Made by a program: the position numbers and the translations under genes. Below, piece by piece: positions 51,699 through 60,158 of a stretch of 64,000 nucleotides of DNA. The number at the start of each line of letters is the position of its first letter. The first letter of the stretch is position 1. This stretch comes from Dongia_A sp039808885. GTDB taxonomy: Bacteria > Pseudomonadota > Alphaproteobacteria > Dongiales > Dongiaceae. A model generated the notes under the pieces. That model searched no databases. It was not told the origin of the DNA and saw only the letters and a program-made list of their open reading frames with translations. The DNA lies in assembly GCA_039808885.1 (NCBI GenBank), contig JBDHTX010000020.1:1-64000 (forward strand). Direction: 5' to 3'.

Positions 51699-52655
51699 CT
51701 AGCGGATGCCCTTCTTGCTCAGCACCATGATCTTCTCCACGTCGGTCGGGGAGATGGCGTTCGGCCCGGTATAGATGTTGTTGATCGGCAGCAGGCCGTA
51801 TCTGGCGTTGAGCGTCAGCATGACCACCGGCAGGAAGCCCATCATGTATTGCTGGGCATCGAAGGAGAACAGCAGCTCCTTGTCGCTGAGCGAGGTCAGC
51901 GTGTCGCCGGAGACGTCGAAATTGCCGATCTTGTAGTTGCCGAGCGTCCCGCTGGCGCGCAGCGCGGCGACGACGTTGGTGGCCGAGGGCGCGCCAAGCG
52001 CCAGGATGCCGTCGACGTCCGGATGCGAGGCCAGATAGGCGTTGAGGCGGGCCGCGGTCTCCGTCGGGTCGAGGCTGATCTCCACCCGGTCGCCATTGCC
52101 GTTCATCGCCTCGATGAATCCGTCGCAGGCCGATTCATTCACCAGGTTGCCGGTCTCATGGTTGGCGCAAACGCCCTTCTTCACGCCGGCGGCGAGCAGC
52201 AGCTTGGCGGCGCGCTTGCCCTGCTCGAAGTAGCTGGTGGTGCCGACATAGAGCTTGAGGCCGAGCTTCTCCACCTGGTCCTCGCCGCTGTCGATGACGA
52301 TGACGGGAATGCCGGCATCGGCGGCGGCCTTGACCGACTTGCCCAGCGCCTCGGCATCCGCGATGGACACGACCAGGCCCTGGACCTTCTGCGTCACCGC
52401 GGCGTCGATCATGCGCGACATGGCGACATAGTCGGTGGTCTGCGGCGCCTGGTAGGACACGTCCGCACCCATCAGCTTTGCGGCGTCATCGACGCCCTTC
52501 TTCACCACGCTCCAATAGGTATCCGCCGATTGGCCGTGGGTGACGACCGCGATCTTGACCGGGTCGTCGGCCAAGGCCGGGGCGACGGCAAGGCCGGCGC
52601 CCGCCCCTAGTGCCAGAGCGCACAATGCCATCGTGAACCGACGCGTGACTTTCAT
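51699..52655 (-). CDS. Sugar ABC transporter substrate-binding protein
   Basis: The start at 52655 (MKVTRRFTMALCALALG) follows a GGAGG site; 318 residues. The signal peptide ends PALA. The mature protein is a type I periplasmic-binding fold (FRC/ribose-binding-like) with ADTYWSVVKKGVDDAAKLMG and the hinge region IGNFDVSGDTL. It delivers a sugar or related polyol to the permease encoded downstream. Confidence 0.95.
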   Translation of the reverse strand: MKVTRRFTMALCALALGAGAGLAVAPALADDPVKIAVVTHGQSADTYWSVVKKGVDDAAKLMGADVSYQAPQTTDYVAMSRMIDAAVTQKVQGLVVSIADAEALGKSVKAAADAGIPVIVIDSGEDQVEKLGLKLYVGTTSYFEQGKRAAKLLLAAGVKKGVCANHETGNLVNESACDGFIEAMNGNGDRVEISLDPTETAARLNAYLASHPDVDGILALGAPSATNVVAALRASGTLGNYKIGNFDVSGDTLTSLSDKELLFSFDAQQYMMGFLPVVMLTLNARYGLLPINNIYTGPNAISPTDVEKIMVLSKKGIR

Positions 52656-52760
52656 GATTCCCTCCTCCGTCTGGACGTTTGCGGCGCGGCCGCCTGCCGG
52701 CCGGGCCCCTTGTTCAGGCGTGGAACTCCCCATCCACGCCCCAATTCCTCCGCCGCTCTC

Positions 52761-53699
52761 CTACGCGCCCCGATAGGCGACGTTGCGCAGCAGCTCGACC
52801 GACTTCCGCACGCCCTCGAGCGGGTCGATCAGCGAATCCTCGTGCTCGATGGAAAGGACGTCGTCGTAGCCGGCCATGCGCAGGGCGGCGCAGAACTGGC
52901 GCCACCATTCCTCGCCATGGCCGAAGCCGAGCGTGACATAGTTCCAGGTGCGCGCGCCCACGTCGCTGGAGGGGCGGGTGTCAAGCACGCCGTCGATCCC
53001 GGCCGGGATCGGCTCGACGCGCGTATCCTTGGCGTGCACGTAGTAGATCGCGTCCCCCAGTGCCCGCACGGCGGCCAGCGGATCGGCGCCCATCCACATC
53101 GGATGGCTCGGATCGTAATTGGCGCCGACCATCTCGCCCACCGCGTTGCGCAGGCGCGTGAGGGTCTGCGGGTTGTACACGGCCTGGGCGCCATGCAGCT
53201 CCAGGCAGATGCGCCGGATGCCGTTCTCGCGCGCCACGACCACCAGGTCCCGCCAGTAGGGGATCACGCACTCGTCCCACTGGTATTTCAGGATGGTCCG
53301 GCATTCCGGCGGCCATTCGGTGACGATCCAGTTGGGATTGGCGTCGCCGGGCCCACCCGGCAGGCCCGACATCATGACGATGCGGTCGATGCCGAGCAGC
53401 TGCGCGAGGCGGAAAGTCTTCAGCGTCACCGCGTGCTGGCGGGCGCCCTCGGCCCCGGGGAACAGCGGATTGCCGGAGCAGTTCAAAGCCGAGATGGTCA
53501 TGCCGTGATCGGCGACCTTGGCCAGGAACTCGCGCCGCGCCGCGGCGCTTTCGATCAGGCGATCGAGCTCCAGATGCGGCGCCGTCGACCAGTTGCCGCA
53601 GGCGAATTCCAGGCATTCGATGCCGGTCTCCGCCGCCGCCTGCAGCATCGCCTCGAAGCCCAGATCCGGCAGGCTGTCGGTGAGCATTCCGATCTTCAT
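52761..53699 (-). CDS. Sugar phosphate isomerase/epimerase family protein
   Basis: The start at 53699 (MKIGMLTDSLPDLGFEAM) gives 312 residues; a longer start at 53762 has no ribosome site. This is an AP-endonuclease-2-type TIM barrel (xylose-isomerase-like). Metal ligands fit in ICLELHGAQAVYNP, VGANYDPSHPMWMG (Asp/His) and YVHAKDTRVEP. It is likely an isomerase or epimerase of the imported sugar. It is the first gene of the seven-gene operon; AT-rich DNA with a dyad lies upstream. Confidence 0.9.
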   Translation of the reverse strand: MKIGMLTDSLPDLGFEAMLQAAAETGIECLEFACGNWSTAPHLELDRLIESAAARREFLAKVADHGMTISALNCSGNPLFPGAEGARQHAVTLKTFRLAQLLGIDRIVMMSGLPGGPGDANPNWIVTEWPPECRTILKYQWDECVIPYWRDLVVVARENGIRRICLELHGAQAVYNPQTLTRLRNAVGEMVGANYDPSHPMWMGADPLAAVRALGDAIYYVHAKDTRVEPIPAGIDGVLDTRPSSDVGARTWNYVTLGFGHGEEWWRQFCAALRMAGYDDVLSIEHEDSLIDPLEGVRKSVELLRNVAYRGA

Positions 53700-54723
53700 G
53701 CGGCATACACCTCGCGGGGGCACATGACCGGAGAAGAACAATAATTCCGCAATCGAAGTCAAATGAAAAAATCAAAATTCGCAGAATTTATCAAGTAAAA
53801 ACAATAGCCTATACTTGAATTGGCGCGCAGAAATACTGTCGCCGCCGAAGCAAATCGGGACGTGGGGCCACGACCAGTCAGCCTGAGTAGGGCGCCTACT
53901 CCGGAACGACATCCGGCAGTCATCGCCGCGCGATCGAATTATGGCGGCGGAGAAATGTACGAGGCCGCGCCGAAATCATCCGAACAGATCGGTGCGGCAA
54001 GCGGAACGGAGCTTTGCAGGGGAAGGGCCGCCTTCGCGAGTCTCAGCGGCGGGGTCGGGCCGACGGCCGGGCCGGAGGCCGAGGGTCGCGCAGCAACGGA
54101 TGACGAGAACATCCGGCGGCGCAGCGAGGACATCCTGCGATCGGCGCCGAGCGAATCACGCGGCGAGCAGGCGGCCGGACAGCTCAGCGGGGCGCAACCG
54201 CGGGCAACGCACCCTGCCGGGCCCGGCCAGCGCAAGGCGCCGGCCCGACTCCCGCCCCTGCGTCGGGAGAGACATTGAACACCATCGGCACAAGGCTTGG
54301 ACACTCGCACGCGCCTCACCGCCCCTCGGCTGCGGAATGAGGTATTATCACTCATGGCATGGAAAGTTGCCAAGCGCATTGCTGCCGGGCCCACGCTTGC
54401 AACAGGATGCATCCCGCGCGGCCGGCAGTACCGAGGCCGATGTTCCCGTCAATCACGCTCGCTCGGATAAATTCAAGCATCTCAAGAGGCTGAACGGCTT
54501 TCGGGCGGATGCGGCCGGGCCGGTCACGGCACGCAGGGGCAACGATTGCGGCGGGGCCGCGCTTGCAGCGGTTGTCGCCGACCGACCGGATCGTGGCATC
54601 GCACCGCCGCTCGAGGCGCGCGGCGCTCCGCCGTTATCGATTGAAAAGACCTGCCGCGGATGCTTCGATCGGCCCTGCATCGCCGCATTCGCACGACCAG
54701 ATTCATTCCGGGGAGCGTCAAGA
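53700..54723. other. 1-kb region without a recognisable gene
   Basis: The left end (about 53740-53820) is markedly AT-rich and should hold the operon promoter. To its right, several long open frames exist on both strands (for example 53820-54278 and 53939-54412), but their predicted products are Arg/Pro/Ala/Gly-rich with no family motif, and none has a good ribosome site. No repeats were found. A decayed regulator or simple intergenic DNA are both possible. Confidence 0.6.
53775..53789. promoter_or_regulatory. Candidate operator dyad upstream of the sugar operon
   Basis: AAATTC-GCA-GAATTT is a perfect 6-bp dyad with a 3-base spacer, in the AT-rich promoter region of the isomerase-first operon, about 75 bases before its start codon. 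A related half-site pattern AATTCCGCA occurs at 53743-53751. A sugar-operon repressor is the likely binder, but none is encoded nearby. Confidence 0.4.
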
Positions 54724-55467
54724 ATGAACACCTCGCCACAGGCCGCCTTCGACCGCATGCAGCAACTGATGTCCTCCTCGCCGGTGCCGTCCATCTCCAC
54801 GGAACTCCTGGTCACGGCCGATGGCGAACTGAACCGCGAGCTGAAGAGCTTCCTGTTCGATCCGCCGTCGGACCCCGGCCTGCTGAAGGGCAAGCGTATC
54901 GCGATCTGCTGCACCAACGGCGTGGAGGAGGTGGAGATCATCGGCGCCCAGCGTTGGCTCACGGAACATGGAGCCACGGTCCATGTCGTCTCGCCGCGCA
55001 TTGGTGAATTCCACCCCACGCTCGGCCTGCGCTTCCCGCCGCAATGCGCCACCCATGTCCTCGCCATCCGCCTGATGGAGAATGCGGGCTGGCTGAAGAT
55101 CGACCGCTACACCGATGAAGCCAGGGCCGCCGACTACGACGCGGTCCTCCTGCCGGGCGGCTGCTGGAACCCGGACGCGCTGCGCGCGGACAAGCACGCC
55201 CGGGACTTCGTGCGCGCGATGTTCGAAGCCGGCAAGCCCACGACCGCGATCTGTCATGGCCAGTGGGTCATGGTCAGCGCGAAGATCCTGAAGGGCAAGC
55301 GCGCCACCGCAGTCTGGAACATCCAGATCGACCTCGAGAACGCGGGTGCGACGGTCCTGGACGAGCCCTGCGTGATCGACGGCAACCTGATCACCGCGCG
55401 CTTCCCCTACGACCTGCCGCGCCTGATCAAGGCCATGGCGCAGCAGCTGGTGGCGGCGAAGGGCTGA
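54724..55467 (+). CDS. DJ-1/PfpI-family protein
   Basis: The start at 54724 (MNTSPQAAFDRMQQLMSSSP) follows GGGGAG; 247 residues. The DJ-1/PfpI domain (about 55-240) has VLLPGGCWNPDALR and the nucleophile elbow TTAICHGQW, with Cys177-His178 and an acidic partner Glu68/69. Length is extended at the N-terminus by about 50 residues. The family includes deglycases and cysteine peptidases. It is monocistronic and faces the nos cluster end. Confidence 0.85.
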   Translation: MNTSPQAAFDRMQQLMSSSPVPSISTELLVTADGELNRELKSFLFDPPSDPGLLKGKRIAICCTNGVEEVEIIGAQRWLTEHGATVHVVSPRIGEFHPTLGLRFPPQCATHVLAIRLMENAGWLKIDRYTDEARAADYDAVLLPGGCWNPDALRADKHARDFVRAMFEAGKPTTAICHGQWVMVSAKILKGKRATAVWNIQIDLENAGATVLDEPCVIDGNLITARFPYDLPRLIKAMAQQLVAAKG

Positions 55468-55527
55468 TCGGCCTCGGCCATCGCCTGTCCGCGCGACAAC
55501 CGGTGAGCCGCGACGGACGGCGGGAAC

Positions 55528-56535
55528 TCAGCCGAGCCAGACGCCCGGCGCTTGCGGGCCGGAGCGGAGATAGGCGCGCGCGCCGAACCGCGCCAGATGG
55601 CGCGGCAAGTCGCGCTCGGGATCCGGCAGCAACGCCGCCAGCGTCGACAAGCCGTCGGCGGTGGCCGCGGTCGGCGCCAGCACGCTCACCGAGCGGTCGC
55701 GCGCGGCGCAGGCAAGCCGCGTCGGGTCGATGATGTGGTTGAAGCGTCCGGACGCGTCGAACAGCAGGCCGCGCGCCGCCGAAGTGGCGACCGCGCCGAC
55801 GGTGATCTCGACTTCCTCGACGGATTGCGCGGCAACGCCCGGCGCCGCGAGGCCGATGCGCCAGCCGCTGCCGTCGGGCTTGCGGCCGAGCGCCAGGATC
55901 TCGCCCAGGTTGACCAGCGCCGGGCCGAAGCCCCGCGCCTGCAGCAGCCCGGCGACACGATCGCTGACATAGCCCTGGGCGATGCCGTTCAGGCTGACCT
56001 GCATGCCCGGCCGCGCCAAGGCGATGCGGTCGGCGGCGACAATCACGCCGCGGTGGTCGACCAAGGCGCGCGCGGCCGCCAGCATGGCTGCCGGCGGCCC
56101 GGCCGGATCGGCGCCCGGCTTGGCGAAGTGATCCGCCAGCAGCCTCCAGAGCGGCTGAATGGTCGGATCGAAGCAGCCGCCGCTAAGATCGCTCAGCTCC
56201 AGCGCCTGCGACAGCAGCGCCTGCAGCTCGACCGGCGGATCGACGAGCAGGCCATCGCGGTTGAGCCGGACCAGGGCCGAACCCGGTTGATGCAGGCTGA
56301 AGATCGCTTCCAGCCGCGCCATCTCCGCCAGCGCCGCATCGATGGCGGTGGCGGCCTCGCCCCGGCTGGCCGCGTAGAGCGTCAGATCCGCCTTGGCGCC
56401 CAGCGCGATGCCCTGCCAGCGATAGGGCTCCGGCCCGCCGGCCTTGCCGGCGCTGCCGGCCAGCGGCAGGGCGGCGCTGGCGGCGAGGATCGTGATCACC
56501 CGCCGCCGCGTCCAGCGTTCGTCCAATACGATCAT
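55528..56535 (-). CDS. nosX: NosX/ApbE FAD:protein FMN transferase
   Basis: This 335-residue protein has a Tat-type signal (ERWTRRRVITILAASAALPL). The ApbE domain includes HQPGSALVRLNRDG, DLSGGCFDPTIQPLW, GIAQGYVSDRVA and AVATSAARG-type segments. ApbE proteins attach FMN covalently to threonine in the FMN-binding domain of NosR (and RnfG/NqrC). It is the last gene in the nos cluster, 15 bases after nosL. Confidence 0.93.
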   Translation of the reverse strand: MIVLDERWTRRRVITILAASAALPLAGSAGKAGGPEPYRWQGIALGAKADLTLYAASRGEAATAIDAALAEMARLEAIFSLHQPGSALVRLNRDGLLVDPPVELQALLSQALELSDLSGGCFDPTIQPLWRLLADHFAKPGADPAGPPAAMLAAARALVDHRGVIVAADRIALARPGMQVSLNGIAQGYVSDRVAGLLQARGFGPALVNLGEILALGRKPDGSGWRIGLAAPGVAAQSVEEVEITVGAVATSAARGLLFDASGRFNHIIDPTRLACAARDRSVSVLAPTAATADGLSTLAALLPDPERDLPRHLARFGARAYLRSGPQAPGVWLG

Positions 56536-56550
56536 GGTCGACCTCCTTGC

Positions 56551-57063
56551 TCAGCCGTCGGCGCCGGGCTGGTCCACGGCCAGCGCCTTCGCTGCGGCGT
56601 CGAAATCGGCAACCTGGCCGCCGAACTGGCCGATAAAAGCCTGCGCCGCCTCGGCGGAGGCGAAGGGCACCGCCTCCTGCCCGCCCATCGCCGCGGTCTT
56701 GCTGCTGCCGACGACGAAGACGGCCTTGTGGATGTCGATCCAGGCGCCCGGCGCCGGCTTTTCCCAGCTGCCCTGGCTCATGTCATTGACGTAGAGCACC
56801 AGCAGGTCGCGCGGCTGCGCCAGTTCCGTCTCGAGAAAGACGAAGGCCTCGCTGGCCGAGGCGAACCAGAGCGGCTTGTCCTGCCCCTTGATGAAGGCCT
56901 GGCCCTTCGGCCCCTCATGCTCGGGCAGCGACATGCGGCAGAAATAGGCGATGGCGTTCTCGTCCGGCTCCAGTGGCGCCGGCAAGGCAGCACGGTCGCC
57001 GTCCGAGCAGCCCGGCAGCATCAGCAGGCCGGCAACGAGCAGGTGGCGCGCGAACCGCATCAT
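56551..57063 (-). CDS. nosL: NosL copper chaperone lipoprotein
   Basis: This is a 170-residue lipoprotein with a lipobox LLMLPGC, lipid-modified Cys near residue 19. The NosL fold is indicated by CRMSLPEHEGPKGQAFIKG and MSQGSWEKPAPGAWIDI. The CRM and Met-rich segments match the known Cu(I) site of NosL, which supplies copper to NosZ in the periplasm. The start overlaps the nosY stop by four bases. Confidence 0.94.
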   Translation of the reverse strand: MMRFARHLLVAGLLMLPGCSDGDRAALPAPLEPDENAIAYFCRMSLPEHEGPKGQAFIKGQDKPLWFASASEAFVFLETELAQPRDLLVLYVNDMSQGSWEKPAPGAWIDIHKAVFVVGSSKTAAMGGQEAVPFASAEAAQAFIGQFGGQVADFDAAAKALAVDQPGADG

Positions 57064-57884
57064 GATTCACTCCTTGCGAAGCGCCACCCGGCCAGGCCCA
57101 ACGGCAGCGCGATCCAGGCCAGCAGAGCGACCAGCAGCACCCAGGGTGCGAACTGCGCCTGTTCGCTCAGCCCCGCCATGCCGGAGAACTTCCGCACGTT
57201 CTCGAAGGCGGTCAGGTTGAGCAGGCGATAGATGTCGGCCGGGTTGGCCAGCAACAGGAAAGGAAAGACCCGGTCGTCGATCCAGCCCTTGGTGGCGACC
57301 AGGACGCCCATCAGGCCCAGGTCGTAGATGACCACGAAGACCAGCCACAGGCCGATCGAGATGCCGGCGGCCGTGCCGCGCTCGCGCACCGAGGCGCTGA
57401 CCCAGTATGCCAGCGCCACGAAAGCAGCGCCCAGCAGGATCGAGCTCAGCAGCAGCACGCCGAAGGCGCGCCAGGATTCGGCATCGCTGCCGCCGAGGAC
57501 CGCGAGCGCGATCCCCGCGCCGCCATAGCCGACGAGCGTGGCAATCGCCAGGATCGCGGTGTGGCCGAGAAACTTGCCGGCGATGATCTGGCGCTTGGTG
57601 ATCGGGTAGGTGAGCAGCAGCAGCATGCAGCCGCGTTCCACCTCGCCGACGATGGCGTCGTACGAGATCAGGAGCGCGATCAGGGGCATCAGGAATATGG
57701 TGAGGCTCGACAGGCTGACCACGACCACCGCCATCGGCTTCACGTCGAGCTCGCCGGTGGGCGAGCTGCCGAGGAAGGTGAGCGCAAAGGCAAGGCCGGC
57801 CAGCAGCAGCGTGGCGCCGGCCACCCAGCGGTTGCGCAGGCCGTCGGTGATCTCCTTGCCGGCGACGACGAGAACGGCGCTCAT
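57060..57884 (-). CDS. nosY: NosY ABC transporter permease
   Basis: This 274-residue membrane protein has about six helices, with the ABC2-type permease pattern MSAVLVVAGKEITDGLRNRW and SASVRERGTAAGISIGLWLVFVVIYD-like helices. It forms the membrane part of the NosDFY complex that helps assemble the CuZ site of NosZ. It overlaps nosF by four bases and nosL by four bases. Confidence 0.93.
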   Translation of the reverse strand: MSAVLVVAGKEITDGLRNRWVAGATLLLAGLAFALTFLGSSPTGELDVKPMAVVVVSLSSLTIFLMPLIALLISYDAIVGEVERGCMLLLLTYPITKRQIIAGKFLGHTAILAIATLVGYGGAGIALAVLGGSDAESWRAFGVLLLSSILLGAAFVALAYWVSASVRERGTAAGISIGLWLVFVVIYDLGLMGVLVATKGWIDDRVFPFLLLANPADIYRLLNLTAFENVRKFSGMAGLSEQAQFAPWVLLVALLAWIALPLGLAGWRFARSES

Positions 57885-58840
57885 GATTCCTCCGGCGGCT
57901 CGGGACTGAAATGCCGATAGATGTCATCCAGGCCGGGATGGCTGATGTCGAGATTTGCGACCGCCGCGCCCAGGCCGGCCAGCCGCCGCAGGACATCCAT
58001 CTTGTCGTCCACCCGGCATTGGACCTCCAGCGAACGGCCATCCTCGGCCAGGCGATGACGAAGGGCCAACCCATTGAGGGCGGCCAGCACCGGCCCCGCG
58101 CCCTGCGGCGCGGCAATTGTGAACCGCGCCGGCAGGTCCGCGCGCCGGCGCAACGCTTCCAGCGGCCCGAAGGCGGCAAGGCTCCCCCGGTTCATGATCG
58201 CGACCAGATCGGTGCGCGCCTCGAGCTCGGTCAGGATGTGCGAGGAGATGATGACCGTGGCGCCGCGATCCGACAGCTCGCGCATGATGCGGAAGAACTC
58301 GACGCGAGAAGCCGGATCGAGGCCGGTCGTCGGCTCGTCGAGCAGCATCAGTCGCGGCTCGCCCAGCAGCGCCTGGGCCAGGCCGAGGCGCTGCCGCATG
58401 CCCTTGGAATAGGTCTTCACCCGCCGATCGGCGGCGAAGGCGAGCCCGACCCGCTCCAGCAGCGCGTCGCCTTGCGCCGGCCTGGCGCCTTTCAGCCGGG
58501 CATAGAAGCGCAATGTCTGCGCACCGCTGAGCTCGTCATGGAAGGCGACGTTCTCCGGCAGGAAGCCGATATGGCGGCGATGCTCGAGGGGAGCGGTCGC
58601 CGGCTCGACCCCGAGCACGGACAGGCTGCCCGCGCTTGGCCGGATCAGGCCCAGGATCAGCTTCATCAGCGTGGTCTTGCCCGCGCCGTTATGCCCGATC
58701 AAGGCCAGCGTCGAGCCCGGGGCGAGCGTCAAATCGACATGCTCGATCGCCGCGCTCCGCCCGTAATGCTTGGACAGGCCGTGCGCCACTATCGCCGGCG
58801 CCGCCATCTCGAGGGTCGACATCTGGTCCATCGCGTTCAT
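57881..58840 (-). CDS. nosF: NosF ABC transporter ATPase
   Basis: The start at 58840 (MNAMDQMSTLEMAAPAIVAH) gives 319 residues. Walker A GHNGAGKTTLM, signature YSKGMRQRLG, Walker B LMLLDEPTTGLDP, and H-loop ISSHI are present. It is the ATPase partner of NosY in copper-sulfur cluster assembly. It overlaps nosD by four bases and nosY by four bases. Confidence 0.95.
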   Translation of the reverse strand: MNAMDQMSTLEMAAPAIVAHGLSKHYGRSAAIEHVDLTLAPGSTLALIGHNGAGKTTLMKLILGLIRPSAGSLSVLGVEPATAPLEHRRHIGFLPENVAFHDELSGAQTLRFYARLKGARPAQGDALLERVGLAFAADRRVKTYSKGMRQRLGLAQALLGEPRLMLLDEPTTGLDPASRVEFFRIMRELSDRGATVIISSHILTELEARTDLVAIMNRGSLAAFGPLEALRRRADLPARFTIAAPQGAGPVLAALNGLALRHRLAEDGRSLEVQCRVDDKMDVLRRLAGLGAAVANLDISHPGLDDIYRHFSPEPPEES

Positions 58841-60153
58841 GAGCTCGAATCCGCGTTGCCGGCTTCCCACTCGATCGTGGCGGGAACCGGGGGCAGTTCG
58901 TGGGGAGCCGGGCCCGGCTCCATGCGGGGGAAGGAATCGACCACGCCGCCGGGATAGAGCGCCGGGAACTGGCTCTGCGCCGCGCGCAGCAGCTCCATGG
59001 CCGGGCTGGAAAGCAGCAATTTGGAAGACGGGTAGCGCCAGACCATCCAGTCGACCACGTTGTTGGGCCGATACGCCGTGTCGGCCACGCCGTCGCCATC
59101 CAGATCGAAAGCGGTGTTGTCGCTCCAGTAGTTGCCCAGCCGCCCGTCGGACCATTCGTAGACCTTGGTTCCCGAATAGCGCATCTGGATGTGGTTGCCG
59201 ATGAAGGCATTCCCGGCGATCACGTTGCCATCCGAGCCGGTGACGTGGACCCCTACTTCGCAATTCTCGAAGCGATTGTTGGTGATCCTGTTCTGGAGCG
59301 CCAGGTACAGGAACAGGCACTTGCCGGCATTGCCATAGACATAGTTGCTCTCGACATCGGCCTTGCGCGCCGAATTCAGCATCAGGCCCTGGTCGCGGTC
59401 GCGCACCGAGATGTTGTCGGCCACCTTCAAACGGTCCGAATACATCAGCGCATAGCCGATGTGATTGCCGATCGACACGTTCCCGGTCACCGAGCCCTGC
59501 TTCGAGTACATGAAGTGCACCGCGAAGCGCAGATGCTCGAACCGGTTGTCGGCGATCACGTTGTCCTGGCCAAGCTGCATGAAGATGCCGTCCCGGCCGC
59601 CGGAGACCTCGTTGCGGGCGATCAGGGCGCCGCTGTTGTTCCAGGCGTGAATCCCGTTGCCGCGATTGTTCAGCCAGATGTCGTTGCGCCCGGTGATCCG
59701 GTTGTCGGTGACCCTGGCCCGCTTCGGACCATGCAGGGTGACGCCGAACAGGTTCTGGTCCAGCCAGTTGCGCTCGATCACGGGGTCGTCGGCCCCCTGC
59801 TCCACATAGACTCCCGCATCGATGCCGCTGCTGTCGGTGCCGGAACCGGTGATGTGCAGGCCGCGGATGACGACGCCGGCGGCCAGCACGCGGAATACGC
59901 TGCCCTGGCCATTGCCCTTGACGATGGTGGTGTCGGGCGAATCGCCCTCGATGGTCAGCGCCTTTTCGATCACCACCGGGCCGGCATGGGTTCCGGCCGC
60001 GAGGTGCAGGACATCGCCCGGCGCAGCGGCCGCCACCGCCTGCGCCAGGCCGTCGCCGCCCGGCGCAACCTCGATGGTCGCAGCGCCGGCGGCGGCGGAC
60101 ACGACACTCGCGAAGAGCGTCGCCGCGATCGCAATCGCTGTCCGCCGCCGCAT
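58837..60153 (-). CDS. nosD: NosD periplasmic copper-assembly protein
   Basis: The start at 60153 (MRRRTAIAIAATLFASVVSA) gives 438 residues with a signal peptide ending GAAT. The mature part is a right-handed parallel beta-helix made of short Asn-rich turns (INTRFENCEVGVHVTGSDG-like repeats), the usual NosD plan. NosD binds NosZ and the NosFY transporter during CuZ maturation. It lies five bases after nosZ on the same strand. Confidence 0.95.
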   Translation of the reverse strand: MRRRTAIAIAATLFASVVSAAAGAATIEVAPGGDGLAQAVAAAAPGDVLHLAAGTHAGPVVIEKALTIEGDSPDTTIVKGNGQGSVFRVLAAGVVIRGLHITGSGTDSSGIDAGVYVEQGADDPVIERNWLDQNLFGVTLHGPKRARVTDNRITGRNDIWLNNRGNGIHAWNNSGALIARNEVSGGRDGIFMQLGQDNVIADNRFEHLRFAVHFMYSKQGSVTGNVSIGNHIGYALMYSDRLKVADNISVRDRDQGLMLNSARKADVESNYVYGNAGKCLFLYLALQNRITNNRFENCEVGVHVTGSDGNVIAGNAFIGNHIQMRYSGTKVYEWSDGRLGNYWSDNTAFDLDGDGVADTAYRPNNVVDWMVWRYPSSKLLLSSPAMELLRAAQSQFPALYPGGVVDSFPRMEPGPAPHELPPVPATIEWEAGNADSSS

Positions 60154-60158
60154 TGCGG

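Noticed and set aside
53820..54278. A TTG-started 152-codon frame next to the sugar operon as a regulator gene
   Set aside because: It shows no helix-turn-helix or ROK pattern and a biased composition; left as part of an unassigned region.
53941..55467. A 508-codon frame that would extend the DJ-1/PfpI protein upstream
   Set aside because: The first 261 codons are Arg/Pro/Ala-rich without motifs, and the ATG at 54724 has a ribosome site and the expected family length.
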